Shown: in pieces, positions 6,609-13,454 of the stretch | Layout: each line of letters starts with the position of its first letter | How positions within the stretch are numbered: position 1 is the first letter of the stretch | Source of the DNA: Candidatus Izemoplasma sp. | GTDB taxonomy: Bacteria; Bacillota_I; Bacilli_A; Izemoplasmatales; Izemoplasmataceae | Assembly (NCBI GenBank): GCA_007116105.1 | Contig: SKJA01000017.1 | Location: 1-13,989 of the forward strand | Length of the DNA stretch: 13,989 nt | Direction of reading: 5' to 3' | The notes under the pieces: generated by a model | What the model was told of the DNA's origin: nothing | Database searches by the model: none | What the model saw: only the letters and a program-made list of their open reading frames with translations | Program-made: the position numbers and the translations under genes

Positions 6609-7308
6609 CGCTTTGATACGTTTTCATGATGTTTTCATCCGTAAACACGTCTTCCACAGCCCCACTCGCAAACACACGCACATTCAAGAGCGTCACAGAA
6701 TCAAAATACTGGCGTACGGTGTTTAAATCATGATGGACAATGATGAGGGTTTTTCCTTGTGCTTTGAGTGATTTAAACACCTCAACCATCACCCGCTCAG
6801 TCTTAGCATCGACTCCTTGAAAAGGCTCATCAAGGAAATAGACATCCGCTTCTTGAACCAAGGCGCGAGCCAAAAAGACCCGCTGTTGTTGACCCCCAGA
6901 AAGCGCCCCAATTTGGGTGTCTTTCAACGACCACATCGACAATGTTTTGAGAGCTGCTTCAACTTTCTCATGGTCGCTTTTGCGCGGCCGTTTAAACCAT
7001 CCGATATGACCATACCGCCCCATCATCACCACATCGTAGACGGTGGTGGGAAAATCCCAATCGACACTTTCTTTTTGAGGCACATACGCCACCGCATGCG
7101 CCTGATGTGTGTCCCCAGCCAAACGAATCCGCCCTGTCAAAGGCTTAACCACACCAAGCACCGCTTTCATTAAAGTACTCTTCCCCGCACCATTGGGACC
7201 AACAATGCCCATAATCGTGCCAAAAGGGACATTTAAATCAATGTCCCAAAGTACTGGCTTTTTATGATACGCAACACTTAAATCTTCGATGACAAGGGCG
7301 TATTCCAT
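6571..7308 (-). CDS. troB: Metal ABC transporter ATP-binding protein
   Basis: This cytosolic ATPase powers the metal importer. All nucleotide-binding motifs are intact: Walker A GPNGAGKST, Q-loop VPQKESVDWDFP, signature LSGGQQQR, Walker B VYFLDEP and H-loop IVHHD. The VDWDFP and MMGRYGHIGWF segments are characteristic of the TroB/MntA/ZnuC group of metal transporters. The preferred start is the ATG at 7308, about six bases after AGGTG and one base after the binding-protein stop codon. A GTG at 7317 would add three residues and overlap that gene by eight bases but has no ribosome binding site. The product is about 245 residues, normal for the family. Confidence 0.95.
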   Translation of the reverse strand: MEYALVIEDLSVAYHKKPVLWDIDLNVPFGTIMGIVGPNGAGKSTLMKAVLGVVKPLTGRIRLAGDTHQAHAVAYVPQKESVDWDFPTTVYDVVMMGRYGHIGWFKRPRKSDHEKVEAALKTLSMWSLKDTQIGALSGGQQQRVFLARALVQEADVYFLDEPFQGVDAKTERVMVEVFKSLKAQGKTLIIVHHDLNTVRQYFDSVTLLNVRVFASGAVEDVFTDENIMKTYQSDAHQAFWRDERV

Positions 7309-7309
7309 G

Positions 7310-8230
7310 TCATTCACCTAGCGCGCTTAAAATGGTTTGCACATTGTGATGCATCGCCCGGATCAAGGTCTCAAGTCCTTCTTCAAAACTGCCTGTAGAA
7401 TCAGAGAATAAGGCACCACCCACACCCGCTTCATGCCCTAATGCATTGGCCGCTTGAACCAGTGCTTGGACGGTTTGTTCGGGAATGGTCGTTTCAAAAA
7501 AGACCGCTGTGACATTACGCGCTTGCATCAATGCTGCGAGCGCTTCAATGTCCGCAATACTCGCTTCTCCTTCGGTAGAGATGCCTTGAATCGCGTACAC
7601 TTCAAAATCATAGGCCCGTCCGAAATAAGCGAAAGCATCGTGTGCCGTGATTAAGATTCGTTGTGCTTGTGGAATCGCTTCGACTTGCTGGCGAATCCAC
7701 TGGTCTAGCATCATCAGTTCATTCACATACGCTTGAGCACGCGCCTCAAAGGTGCTTGATAAGTTTGGTTCTAACGTTCCTAGGCGTGCCGCAAGCAAGG
7801 GAGGCAAGGTCGCCCACAGCCTTAAATCAAACCAAATGTGGGGGTCAAAGACACCCTCATCGTCTTCAAACAACAACTGCGCTTCATCCAGCATTTCCCC
7901 TAAAACAATCACTCGCTCGCTGCCTAAACTTGTGAGTACTTGACCCATGCGCTCTTCTAAGTCCAACCCGTTGACGACGACTAAGTCTGCGGCTTGTAAC
8001 CGAGCGGTATCACTTTGAGTGGGCACAAAATCATGAGGGTCTACCCCCGGAGCCATCAACACATGAAGATCGACCAAATCGCCGGTGACTTGATACACTA
8101 AATCCCCCATGAAGGTCGTGGTAGCAACAACCTGCAGTCGTTCCGTAGTCTCTTGCTCACCACAAGCGGCAAGTGTCAGAGTGGAAAAAGCTATCATGAA
8201 CAACAATCCTAATTTTTTCACAGTCATCAT
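7310..8230 (-). CDS. troA: Metal-binding lipoprotein of Mn/Zn ABC importer (TroA-like)
   Basis: This is a cluster A-I solute-binding protein that captures Mn2+, Zn2+ or Fe2+ outside the membrane. An N-terminal signal ends in the lipobox LAAC, so it should be lipid-anchored. The expected ligands are visible: His in GVDPHDFVP, His in DPHIWFDL, His in ITAHDAFAYF and Asp in GALFSDS. The third ligand is His, as in TroA, rather than the Glu of PsaA/MntC. GLDLEERM and IQGISTEGEAS are further family marks. There is no long His/Asp-rich loop of the ZnuA type. The start is uncertain: ATG at 8230, ATG at 8227 or GTG at 8221 all follow AAAGGA; a TTG further upstream lies before that site and is unlikely. 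It is the first gene of a five-gene operon with its own promoter. Confidence 0.93.
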   Translation of the reverse strand: MMTVKKLGLLFMIAFSTLTLAACGEQETTERLQVVATTTFMGDLVYQVTGDLVDLHVLMAPGVDPHDFVPTQSDTARLQAADLVVVNGLDLEERMGQVLTSLGSERVIVLGEMLDEAQLLFEDDEGVFDPHIWFDLRLWATLPPLLAARLGTLEPNLSSTFEARAQAYVNELMMLDQWIRQQVEAIPQAQRILITAHDAFAYFGRAYDFEVYAIQGISTEGEASIADIEALAALMQARNVTAVFFETTIPEQTVQALVQAANALGHEAGVGGALFSDSTGSFEEGLETLIRAMHHNVQTILSALGE

Positions 8231-8241
8231 TCCTTTCAATT

Positions 8242-8260
8242 TATAAGGGTTACCTTAATA
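8242..8260 (-). promoter_or_regulatory. Candidate metalloregulator operator
   Basis: An imperfect palindrome (TATTAAGGT and ACCCTTATA around one central base on the minus strand, seven of nine positions symmetric) lies immediately downstream of the predicted transcription start and before the troA ribosome binding site. AAGG...CCTT cores are typical of DtxR/MntR/TroR-family operators. As the operon's last gene encodes such a regulator, autoregulation is likely. Binding is inferred. Confidence 0.55.
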
Positions 8261-8268
8261 TATTTCAC

Positions 8269-8297
8269 AGTATAGCAATAAAAAAATTCATCGTCAA
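8269..8297 (-). promoter_or_regulatory. Strong sigma-A-type promoter of the metal-uptake operon
   Basis: On the minus strand, TTGACG (8292-8297) is followed after exactly 17 bases by TATACT (8269-8274). Each box matches five of six consensus positions. The transcription start should be near 8262. The spacer contains the T-tract of the upstream gene's terminator, and the -35 box lies partly in that hairpin. Confidence 0.82.
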
Positions 8298-8314
8298 TTA
8301 AAACGATGAATTTT
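8283..8314 (-). terminator. Rho-independent terminator of the ogt unit
   Basis: A perfect 12-bp stem has arms at 8303-8314 and 8283-8294, with an eight-base loop and a seven-T run on the minus strand. The 5' arm is coding sequence for the last residues of Ogt, and the ogt stop codon lies in the loop. The loop and 3' arm also contain the -35 box of the next promoter. It ends the GNAT-ridA-ogt transcript. Confidence 0.8.
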
Positions 8315-8759
8315 GTTCTAGGATTAACAATTTTTTTTTAAGTGCCAAGGGATGTGCGAACCCTCCCAAAGAGCCATCAGAGGCCACCACCCGGTGACAA
8401 GGGACCACCAACAACAAAGGGTTTTTTCCACACGCCTGCCCAACCGCCCGTGCGGCACGGGGCCGATCGATGCTTTTAGCAATGTCTTGATACGACTGTG
8501 TGGTGCCATAAGGAATGGCCATTAAGGCACGGTAGACGTCTTGTTCAAACGGTGTGCCTTGGAGCTTCACAGGGAGTGAAAAGTGTTGGGATGCTCCTTT
8601 TAAATAGGCCTCTATCGCCTGTTGAGTACGGGTTAAGATGGGATGCGATGAAGCGCCAGTGCTTACGTCTTCTTGGGTGAGGCTGACTTCAAGAAGTGTG
8701 TGTTCGTTGGCTTCAATCCGAATGTTTCCAAGCATGCTCGAAAAAACGAGACTGGGCAT
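8298..8759 (-). CDS. ogt: Methylated-DNA-[protein]-cysteine S-methyltransferase
   Basis: This DNA-repair protein transfers O6-alkyl groups from guanine, and O4-alkyl groups from thymine, to its own cysteine in a single-turnover reaction. The active-site motif VVPCHRVV places the acceptor at Cys121. The DNA-binding helix-turn-helix region contains IPYGTTQSYQDIA, and RAARAVGQACGKNP supplies the arginine finger and surrounding helix. The 153 residues include the short N-terminal domain usual for Ogt, without an Ada extension. AAAGGAGGG lies five bases before the ATG at 8759. It lies 37 bases downstream of ridA, without a terminator between them, and its last codons form part of its own terminator. 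The call is secure. Confidence 0.94.
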   Translation of the reverse strand: MPSLVFSSMLGNIRIEANEHTLLEVSLTQEDVSTGASSHPILTRTQQAIEAYLKGASQHFSLPVKLQGTPFEQDVYRALMAIPYGTTQSYQDIAKSIDRPRAARAVGQACGKNPLLLVVPCHRVVASDGSLGGFAHPLALKKKLLILEQNSSF

Positions 8760-8796
8760 GGTTTCCCTCCTTTTTGAGTGTCAACGATGTGCTGGT

Positions 8797-9183
8797 TTAT
8801 TCGATCGTTGCGCGAACCGCGATGGCATCGATTTCTACGTTTACATCCTTTGGCAGACGTGAGACCTCAACGGCAGCACGGGCCGGCTTATGATCGCCAA
8901 ACAGTTCAGCGTAGACGGCGTTCATTTTCGCAAAATCTTCTAGATCGGTTAAAAAAACACCACATCGCACAATGTCGGTTTTTTGAAGTCCTGAGGCCTC
9001 CACCACTGCAAAGAGGTTCATCAAGGCTTGACGGGTTTGGTCTTCGATGCTTTTAGGCAAGACGTTTGTTTGAGGATGAATAGGAAGTTGTCCTGAAACA
9101 TACAAGGTGTCCTTGACAAAGATTGCTTGGCTGTAAGGTCCAATGGCCGCGGGGGCTTGATCGGTTTGAATTCTTTTCATCAT
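8797..9183 (-). CDS. ridA: RidA-family reactive intermediate deaminase
   Basis: This is a YjgF/YER057c/UK114-family protein, normally a trimer that hydrolyses enamine/imine products of PLP enzymes such as 2-aminoacrylate. It has 128 residues, the standard length. Characteristic positions are present: IGPYSQA (residues 14-20), SGQLPI (30-35), Arg102 in PARAAVEV, which binds the substrate carboxylate, and Glu117 in VEIDAIAV. Together these mark an active RidA rather than an inactive paralogue. Two adjacent ATGs follow the GNAT stop codon directly; AAGGAG inside the end of the GNAT gene serves as ribosome binding site, so translation is coupled. It resembles RutC of the Rut pyrimidine pathway in family only. 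A terminator and promoter separate it from the ureide-type operon upstream. Confidence 0.93.
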   Translation of the reverse strand: MMKRIQTDQAPAAIGPYSQAIFVKDTLYVSGQLPIHPQTNVLPKSIEDQTRQALMNLFAVVEASGLQKTDIVRCGVFLTDLEDFAKMNAVYAELFGDHKPARAAVEVSRLPKDVNVEIDAIAVRATIE

Positions 9184-9687
9184 TTAACGCTCCTTTTTGG
9201 TGGTTGAAATGGGTTGTTCTAAAAGTTGATTCAAGGCCTCGCCTTCAAGCTTAAAATGAAGCCAGTCCGGCACAACCTTTGCGCCGAGTTGATGGTACAT
9301 CATCAAGGCTGGGGTATTCCAAGTGAGACAGGACCAAGCGAGGGCGGTGTAGCCCTTCGCTGCGGCTTCTTGTGCGAGTGCTTTCATGAGATGTTTGCCA
9401 AGAGACTGATGGCGTGACGCTTCATCGACAACCAGGTCTTCTAACTTTAAGACGTGTTGACCTTTAAACGTGCTGAAAATCACATAATACAAAGCGACAC
9501 CACGAATCTCACCCTCAAGAAGGGCTACTTTAGCTCGGAGGCTATGGTCGACAAACAGCGCCTGTTCAAGCAGGTGTGGCGTCAGAAAAAAAGCGTCTTC
9601 CATACGCTCATATTGAGCCAACTGATGGATTAAATGATGGATTTGTGGGATGTCTTCTAGGTGTGCTTGACGAACTTCAATAGACAC
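9184..9687 (-). CDS. GNAT acetyltransferase, spermidine/spermine acetyltransferase-like
   Basis: This GCN5-related N-acetyltransferase of about 167 residues resembles the SAT1/diamine acetyltransferase group. Visible markers are LAQYERMED with a following LT, ALYYVIFSTFKG, KLEDLVVDEASR, the acetyl-CoA loop RHQSLGKHL (a variant of RxxGxG/A), WNTPALMMYHQLGA and DWLHFKL. The start is taken as the GTG at 9687, which has AAGGAGG about six bases upstream. Longer in-frame starts would read through this ribosome binding site and lack their own. It is the first gene of a unit with ridA and ogt, preceded by a candidate promoter. The acceptor could be a polyamine or another small amine; the fold is clear but the substrate is inference. 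Confidence 0.85.
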   Translation of the reverse strand: MSIEVRQAHLEDIPQIHHLIHQLAQYERMEDAFFLTPHLLEQALFVDHSLRAKVALLEGEIRGVALYYVIFSTFKGQHVLKLEDLVVDEASRHQSLGKHLMKALAQEAAAKGYTALAWSCLTWNTPALMMYHQLGAKVVPDWLHFKLEGEALNQLLEQPISTTKKER

Positions 9688-9720
9688 ACGTTCCCTCCTT
9701 AGCAGTTTCATGTTTTCTTT

Positions 9721-9749
9721 AGTGTATATGAACTGGGGATGAGATTCAA
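9721..9749 (-). promoter_or_regulatory. Candidate promoter of the GNAT-ridA-ogt unit
   Basis: On the minus strand, TTGAAT (9744-9749) and TACACT (9721-9726) are separated by 17 bases. Each matches the sigma-A consensus at four of six positions. The predicted start near 9714 leaves a leader of about 27 bases containing AAGGAGG. It lies directly after the terminator of the upstream operon, where a promoter is expected. Confidence 0.5.
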
Positions 9750-9766
9750 CACTATATGATATAAAA

Positions 9767-9799
9767 ACACTTCTCAGACTCATGTGAGCTGAGAAGTGT
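9767..9799 (-). terminator. Rho-independent terminator after ndk
   Basis: A perfect 11-bp stem (arms 9767-9777 and 9789-9799) continues past a single bulged base into a further four-bp stem (CTCA/TGAG). On the minus strand it is followed by five T and ATAT. It starts five bases after the ndk stop codon and ends the operon that runs in from the right edge. Confidence 0.9.
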
Positions 9800-9804
9800 C
9801 TGTC

Positions 9805-10251
9805 TTAAAACCATAAAGCCAGTTCACGGGTGAAATCGTCGAGCGTTTCTGAGGCGTGGATGAGGTTGCGCAACATGCGACCTTCAAGTCTTGCCTGTGT
9901 GAGTGTATCCACTCCAAAGCGACCGCGGATGGTCTCTTTTTTTGCTAAAAGAGGGTCGGTGGCGCCAATGAGTTGGCGCATCGCTTCGATGGCGTTTGGA
10001 CTGGGGTGTTCGCAGAGGGCGATGACGACGTTTTTTCCCACAAACTCTTGAAGCACTTTGGGTTTGAAGGTTTTAACTCCAATGCGTTTGATGACCTCAT
10101 CGTAGTGCTTGACAATTTGTGTGGCCTCGACACGACGTTGTGCTTGTGTGGTTACCGTAAAACCATGGTCGGTGATCATCGCAAAGATTTCTTGGGTCAA
10201 GTCACGTTCAAGCGCGTCTGGTTTGAGTAAAATAAAAGTTTGACTTGGCAT
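9805..10251 (-). CDS. ndk: Nucleoside diphosphate kinase
   Basis: This enzyme transfers the terminal phosphate of ATP to other nucleoside diphosphates through a phosphohistidine. It has 148 residues, the normal length. Lys10 and Asp12 lie in LLKPDALER, Tyr50 in KHYDE, and the catalytic His132 in RNLIHASET. The usual RGDFG appears as RGRFG and NxxHxSD as NLIHASE, so it is somewhat divergent from the Escherichia coli type but has the core residues. It starts three bases after the carbamate kinase stop codon with no visible ribosome binding site, implying translational coupling, and is followed at once by a strong terminator. Being last in a carbamate kinase operon links it to spreading newly made ATP to other NTPs, which is inference. 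Confidence 0.93.
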   Translation of the reverse strand: MPSQTFILLKPDALERDLTQEIFAMITDHGFTVTTQAQRRVEATQIVKHYDEVIKRIGVKTFKPKVLQEFVGKNVVIALCEHPSPNAIEAMRQLIGATDPLLAKKETIRGRFGVDTLTQARLEGRMLRNLIHASETLDDFTRELALWF

Positions 10252-10254
10252 AGG

Positions 10255-11181
10255 CTAAGCGACGATTTTTGTGCCAGTCTTTCCTAAAATGGCATCTTTT
10301 GCTTTATCCAGCGACGCGATGACGGCGGTACGGTCTGGATGGCCTTCAACAAACGCGAGCGCAGCTTCCACTTTTGGCAACATGCTGCCGGGCGCAAAGT
10401 GACCTTCTTCGATAAACTGATAGGCTTCTTTGCTGTTCATCACTTCTAGTGCGCGCTGATTGGGTTGGTTGAAGTTGATCATCACGCGGTCAATCGCAGT
10501 GAGGATGAACAGATAATCTGCATCCAACAGTTCGGCTATTTTCGCGGACGCAAAATCTTTATCGATGACGGCAGCCACGCCACGGTAGCCTGAACCATCT
10601 TTGACCACTGGAATGCCTCCACCCCCGACCGTGATGACAATGACCCCTTGATTGCTTAAGGTTTCGACCACATTTTTCTCAATGACGTCCACCGGTTTCG
10701 GACTAGGGACCACACGGCGATACCCACGACCAGAGTCTTCGATCATGACGTATCCTTTGGTTTCTTCAAGTTGTTTGGCTTCTTCAGCACTGTAGAACTG
10801 ACCAATCGGTTTGGTAGGGTTTTTAAAACCTGGATCGTCTTCATCCACTAAGACTTGCGTGACGAGGGCGACCACGTCTTTTTGAATGTGACGGGTGTTG
10901 AGCTCTTCGCGAATGGCGTTTTGTAAATGGTAGCCAATGTAGCCTTGGCTCATGGCGCCACACTCTGGGAATGGCATGCTGGGTGTTTGAACATGGTGAT
11001 GCGCCGCTTCTAAAGCCGCGTTGATCATGCCCACTTGAGGGCCATTTCCATGAGCAATGATGAGCTGGTGTCCTTCTTCGATTAAATCGACTAAAGGTTT
11101 CGCCGTCTCTTTGACAAGACTGAGTTGCTCTTGTGGTGTATCTCCTAAGGCGTTACCGCCAAGGGCAATGACTATTTTCAT
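10255..11181 (-). CDS. arcC: Carbamate kinase
   Basis: This enzyme converts carbamoyl phosphate and ADP into ATP, ammonia and CO2 (via carbamate), a fermentative substrate-level phosphorylation. The 308 residues match the family. Motifs of the amino-acid kinase fold are clear: ALGGNAL at the N-terminus, AHGNGPQVG near residue 44, VVPSPKPVDVIE, ITVGGGGIPVV, AVIDKDFASA and the C-terminal FAPGSMLPKVEAA. It lies 18 bases after the amidohydrolase stop, with GAAGGGAAG as ribosome binding site. No ornithine carbamoyltransferase or arginine deiminase is seen in the window. The carbamoyl phosphate more likely comes from a ureido compound, as in the allantoin/oxalurate operon of E. coli, where a carbamate kinase gene sits beside the AllFGH genes. 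Confidence 0.95.
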   Translation of the reverse strand: MKIVIALGGNALGDTPQEQLSLVKETAKPLVDLIEEGHQLIIAHGNGPQVGMINAALEAAHHHVQTPSMPFPECGAMSQGYIGYHLQNAIREELNTRHIQKDVVALVTQVLVDEDDPGFKNPTKPIGQFYSAEEAKQLEETKGYVMIEDSGRGYRRVVPSPKPVDVIEKNVVETLSNQGVIVITVGGGGIPVVKDGSGYRGVAAVIDKDFASAKIAELLDADYLFILTAIDRVMINFNQPNQRALEVMNSKEAYQFIEEGHFAPGSMLPKVEAALAFVEGHPDRTAVIASLDKAKDAILGKTGTKIVA

Positions 11182-11199
11182 GCAAATCTTCCCTTCTGG

Positions 11200-12354
11200 T
11201 TAACTGAGTATTTGACCGTATCGAATGATCGCTTTGGGGGCGTCTAGATATGCTAAGACTTCGGTGCTGTTTTTGGCCGCCAAAATGGTGAGGTTCGCTT
11301 TCGCATTCACCTCTATGCCATAAGGCACTCCTAAGACTTGAGCACCACCTGCGGTGATCATGTGAACAATGGCATCGTTTTCTTCCTTGGTAAAGAAGCG
11401 TTGAACATAACTTAACACAAGGGCTGGATGACGCACATCCATGGAGCCTAGCGGATTAAAGAAATCACGCGCATTGTCAGAACCAATCGCACAAGGCGTG
11501 CCAATGTTTAAGAGTGCTTTCACTGGCGCAAGTTGACGGGTACTGATCGCGGTTGGCGCAATGGTGACGGTCATCTTGGCTTGTTTGACATGATCGAGTG
11601 CTTCCGCGAGTTCTGTCTCGTTTAACGCTGCCATGGTGCAAAGATGAATGCCATTCACGCGGCCTTCTAGACCAAGTTCAATCGTTTTTTGAGCGACATA
11701 AGGCAACAAATAATGTTGTCTTTGACCGGACTCATCTAAATGAAATTCGGCGGGCACTTCGTATTGTTTTGCAAGACCTAAGATGAAATCAATGTGAGGT
11801 TCACCTTCGTTGTTGATGATGGTGTGACCCCCAATGACATCCACGCCAGCTTGAAGGGCTTGTTCGAGTAAGAACTGGGTTTGATCGTCGAAGTAAATGC
11901 CTTCCTGTGCGAGCGCAGCCACTTGAATGATTAAGCGGTCTTTAAAGTCTTCTTTTAAGCGTAAGAGTGCGTGAACCCCTTTTAACCCAACACTGGCGTC
12001 CACATCCACATTGGTACGTACGATGAGTGTGCCGGCTTTGACGGCCCGCTCTAACATTGTTTTTGCGCGGGTGTAGATGTCTTCTTCTGTAAAGGACGCT
12101 TTCTGTTCACGGGTCAGTTTACCTTTTTCAGGACCAGTCCCATCAACATACGGTGCGATCGGGTTTAACAAACATTTGTCTAAGTGACTATGGGCATCGA
12201 CAAACCCTGGAATGACGCAGTGACCTTGGGCATCGATGGTTTTTTTTGCTTGAACATCTAAAGAGGCCTCAACACGTGTGATGGTGTCTCCTTCGATTAA
12301 AACATCGCGTAAAGTGTCACCAATCAGGGCGTTTTTAATTAACAGATCGCCCAT
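11200..12354 (-). CDS. Cytosine-deaminase-like metal-dependent amidohydrolase
   Basis: This cytosolic amidohydrolase-superfamily enzyme belongs to the CodA/AtzC-like branch and is predicted to remove an amino group from a nitrogen heterocycle. Of 384 residues, about 1-50 and the C-terminus form the small beta-sandwich and the middle forms the metal barrel. Metal and catalytic residues are in place: His55 and His57 in HSHLDK, AQEGI matching the CodA substrate-side segment, His and catalytic Glu in FHLDE, His in GIHLC, and Asp in GSDNARDFFNPLGS. The motifs resemble CodA but overall identity looks modest, so the substrate could be cytosine, isocytosine, a pterin or an aminotriazine such as ammelide. 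Its ATG shares one base with the stop codon of the ring-opening amidohydrolase (TAATG), so the two are almost certainly translated together and act in one pathway. Confidence 0.87.
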   Translation of the reverse strand: MGDLLIKNALIGDTLRDVLIEGDTITRVEASLDVQAKKTIDAQGHCVIPGFVDAHSHLDKCLLNPIAPYVDGTGPEKGKLTREQKASFTEEDIYTRAKTMLERAVKAGTLIVRTNVDVDASVGLKGVHALLRLKEDFKDRLIIQVAALAQEGIYFDDQTQFLLEQALQAGVDVIGGHTIINNEGEPHIDFILGLAKQYEVPAEFHLDESGQRQHYLLPYVAQKTIELGLEGRVNGIHLCTMAALNETELAEALDHVKQAKMTVTIAPTAISTRQLAPVKALLNIGTPCAIGSDNARDFFNPLGSMDVRHPALVLSYVQRFFTKEENDAIVHMITAGGAQVLGVPYGIEVNAKANLTILAAKNSTEVLAYLDAPKAIIRYGQILS

Positions 12355-13454
12355 TATTCGACCTCAGCAATAACCGCGAGTAAGTTTGCTCCTAAAGGTC
12401 CTTGATGTTCAAAGCCTGCAGAAGCTAAAATCATGGTGTCTTGAATCATCGCACCGACGATGGCGTTGATAACCGCTTTAGCAACAATGCCTTGATAGCC
12501 CGCTAAGAAGTCGGATTTTAACGTTGTACGACGATTGCGGATGCTGCCTGAAGCATCGGCGCCTGCGTTGATGAAGACCGCCGCAACGCGATCTTGTGAA
12601 AGCGTGTCTAAAGCGCCTTGTTCAAACGACAAGCCTAACGACTCAAATGTTTTAACCGCTTCTTGGACATCGATGGTGTCTTTCATCACACCTGAAGCGA
12701 TGGTAAACGGAGAAACTGCTTTTTTCGAGTTGCCCAGTAAGACCACTTTGCTGGCGACTTGTTCGTTGCCTGCAGAGGTGGATGCTTTGGTTGAATAGAG
12801 TGACCAATCCTGGCAAATGACAGCATCGGTGATGGCATCGGCTGAAACTTCACCTAAGGCTACGGCAACGCCTAAAGCGGAAGCGCCTTTTGATTTAGCG
12901 CCCGCTTCAGCAAAGTTTTTGCTGACCACTTTTTGACCGCGGCTTTCCGCGTCTGCGACGCGTGCAGCGGTGAGGTTTGGACATTTCACTTCCACTAAAT
13001 GGACGTCTTCGATGTCTTCGATTTCAGCGTCTTTCATCGCTTCTTTGACCGCTTCTGCGACCAGCATAACATGTGTTTTAGTGCCATATTCTTCTGGTTT
13101 TAAGACGCGTGTTTTCGCGATCCCAATCGCGAGACGTTTTTCATCTGTTTCCACCGCTTCGACGTCTTGACGAGTGAACACGGTGTAGTGCGGACTCATA
13201 AGACCACCGGTTAAGCCAATCATCAGCATCGGGATCTTTTCGGTGACTTGTTCGCGCGTCATGCCTAGTTTTTCTGAGAGTAACAATTCAAAGTTTAAGT
13301 TCGCATACCCACGAGCATAGCCATCGCCTTCGGTTTGCGCCACAATCGCAACAATGTCTTCTGCCGCAATGACATTCTCTTCAATCAGTTTCTTAAGTTC
13401 ACTGACGTCGTCTGGACCTTGCATGGGTAAACGGTATACACCTACATTTTTCAT
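12354..13454 (-). CDS. Ring-opening amidohydrolase (barbiturase/cyanuric acid hydrolase family), divergent
   Basis: This belongs to the small family that hydrolyses an amide bond in barbiturate or cyanurate rings, made of three similar domains each normally giving a Lys-Ser pair. It has 366 residues, the family length. The middle pair appears intact: Lys157 in VEVKCPNLT and Ser in KASTSAGNE (Ser225 or Ser227), with KGASALGVAVALGE between. The other two look altered. The first-domain Lys motif (usually GKTEGNG) reads AQTEGDG with Gln40, and the first Ser motif (SGGTEGxLSPH) is shortened to LTGGLMSPH. In the third domain the usual KAEA reads NAGA with Asn296, though Ser345 and EHQGP (349-353) remain. 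It overlaps the DUF1116 gene by four bases (ATGA) and has AAAGGAG seven bases before the ATG. Family membership is confident; the substrate is open and may not be barbiturate or cyanurate. Confidence 0.88.
   Translation of the reverse strand: MKNVGVYRLPMQGPDDVSELKKLIEENVIAAEDIVAIVAQTEGDGYARGYANLNFELLLSEKLGMTREQVTEKIPMLMIGLTGGLMSPHYTVFTRQDVEAVETDEKRLAIGIAKTRVLKPEEYGTKTHVMLVAEAVKEAMKDAEIEDIEDVHLVEVKCPNLTAARVADAESRGQKVVSKNFAEAGAKSKGASALGVAVALGEVSADAITDAVICQDWSLYSTKASTSAGNEQVASKVVLLGNSKKAVSPFTIASGVMKDTIDVQEAVKTFESLGLSFEQGALDTLSQDRVAAVFINAGADASGSIRNRRTTLKSDFLAGYQGIVAKAVINAIVGAMIQDTMILASAGFEHQGPLGANLLAVIAEVE

Noticed and set aside
8760..8796. TTGACA hexamer in the ridA-ogt gap as an ogt promoter
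   Set aside because: The hexamer is perfect, but the -10 position 17 bases downstream is CCATGC and already contains the ogt start codon.
8797..9183. RidA as a RutC-type member of the neighbouring ureide operon
   Set aside because: A strong terminator and a separate promoter lie between ndk and the GNAT-ridA-ogt unit, and no RutA, B, D or E homologue is present.
10255..11181. Arginine deiminase pathway operon
   Set aside because: Carbamate kinase is present but no arginine deiminase, ornithine carbamoyltransferase or arginine/ornithine antiporter is in the window; the coupled genes point to ureido compounds instead.
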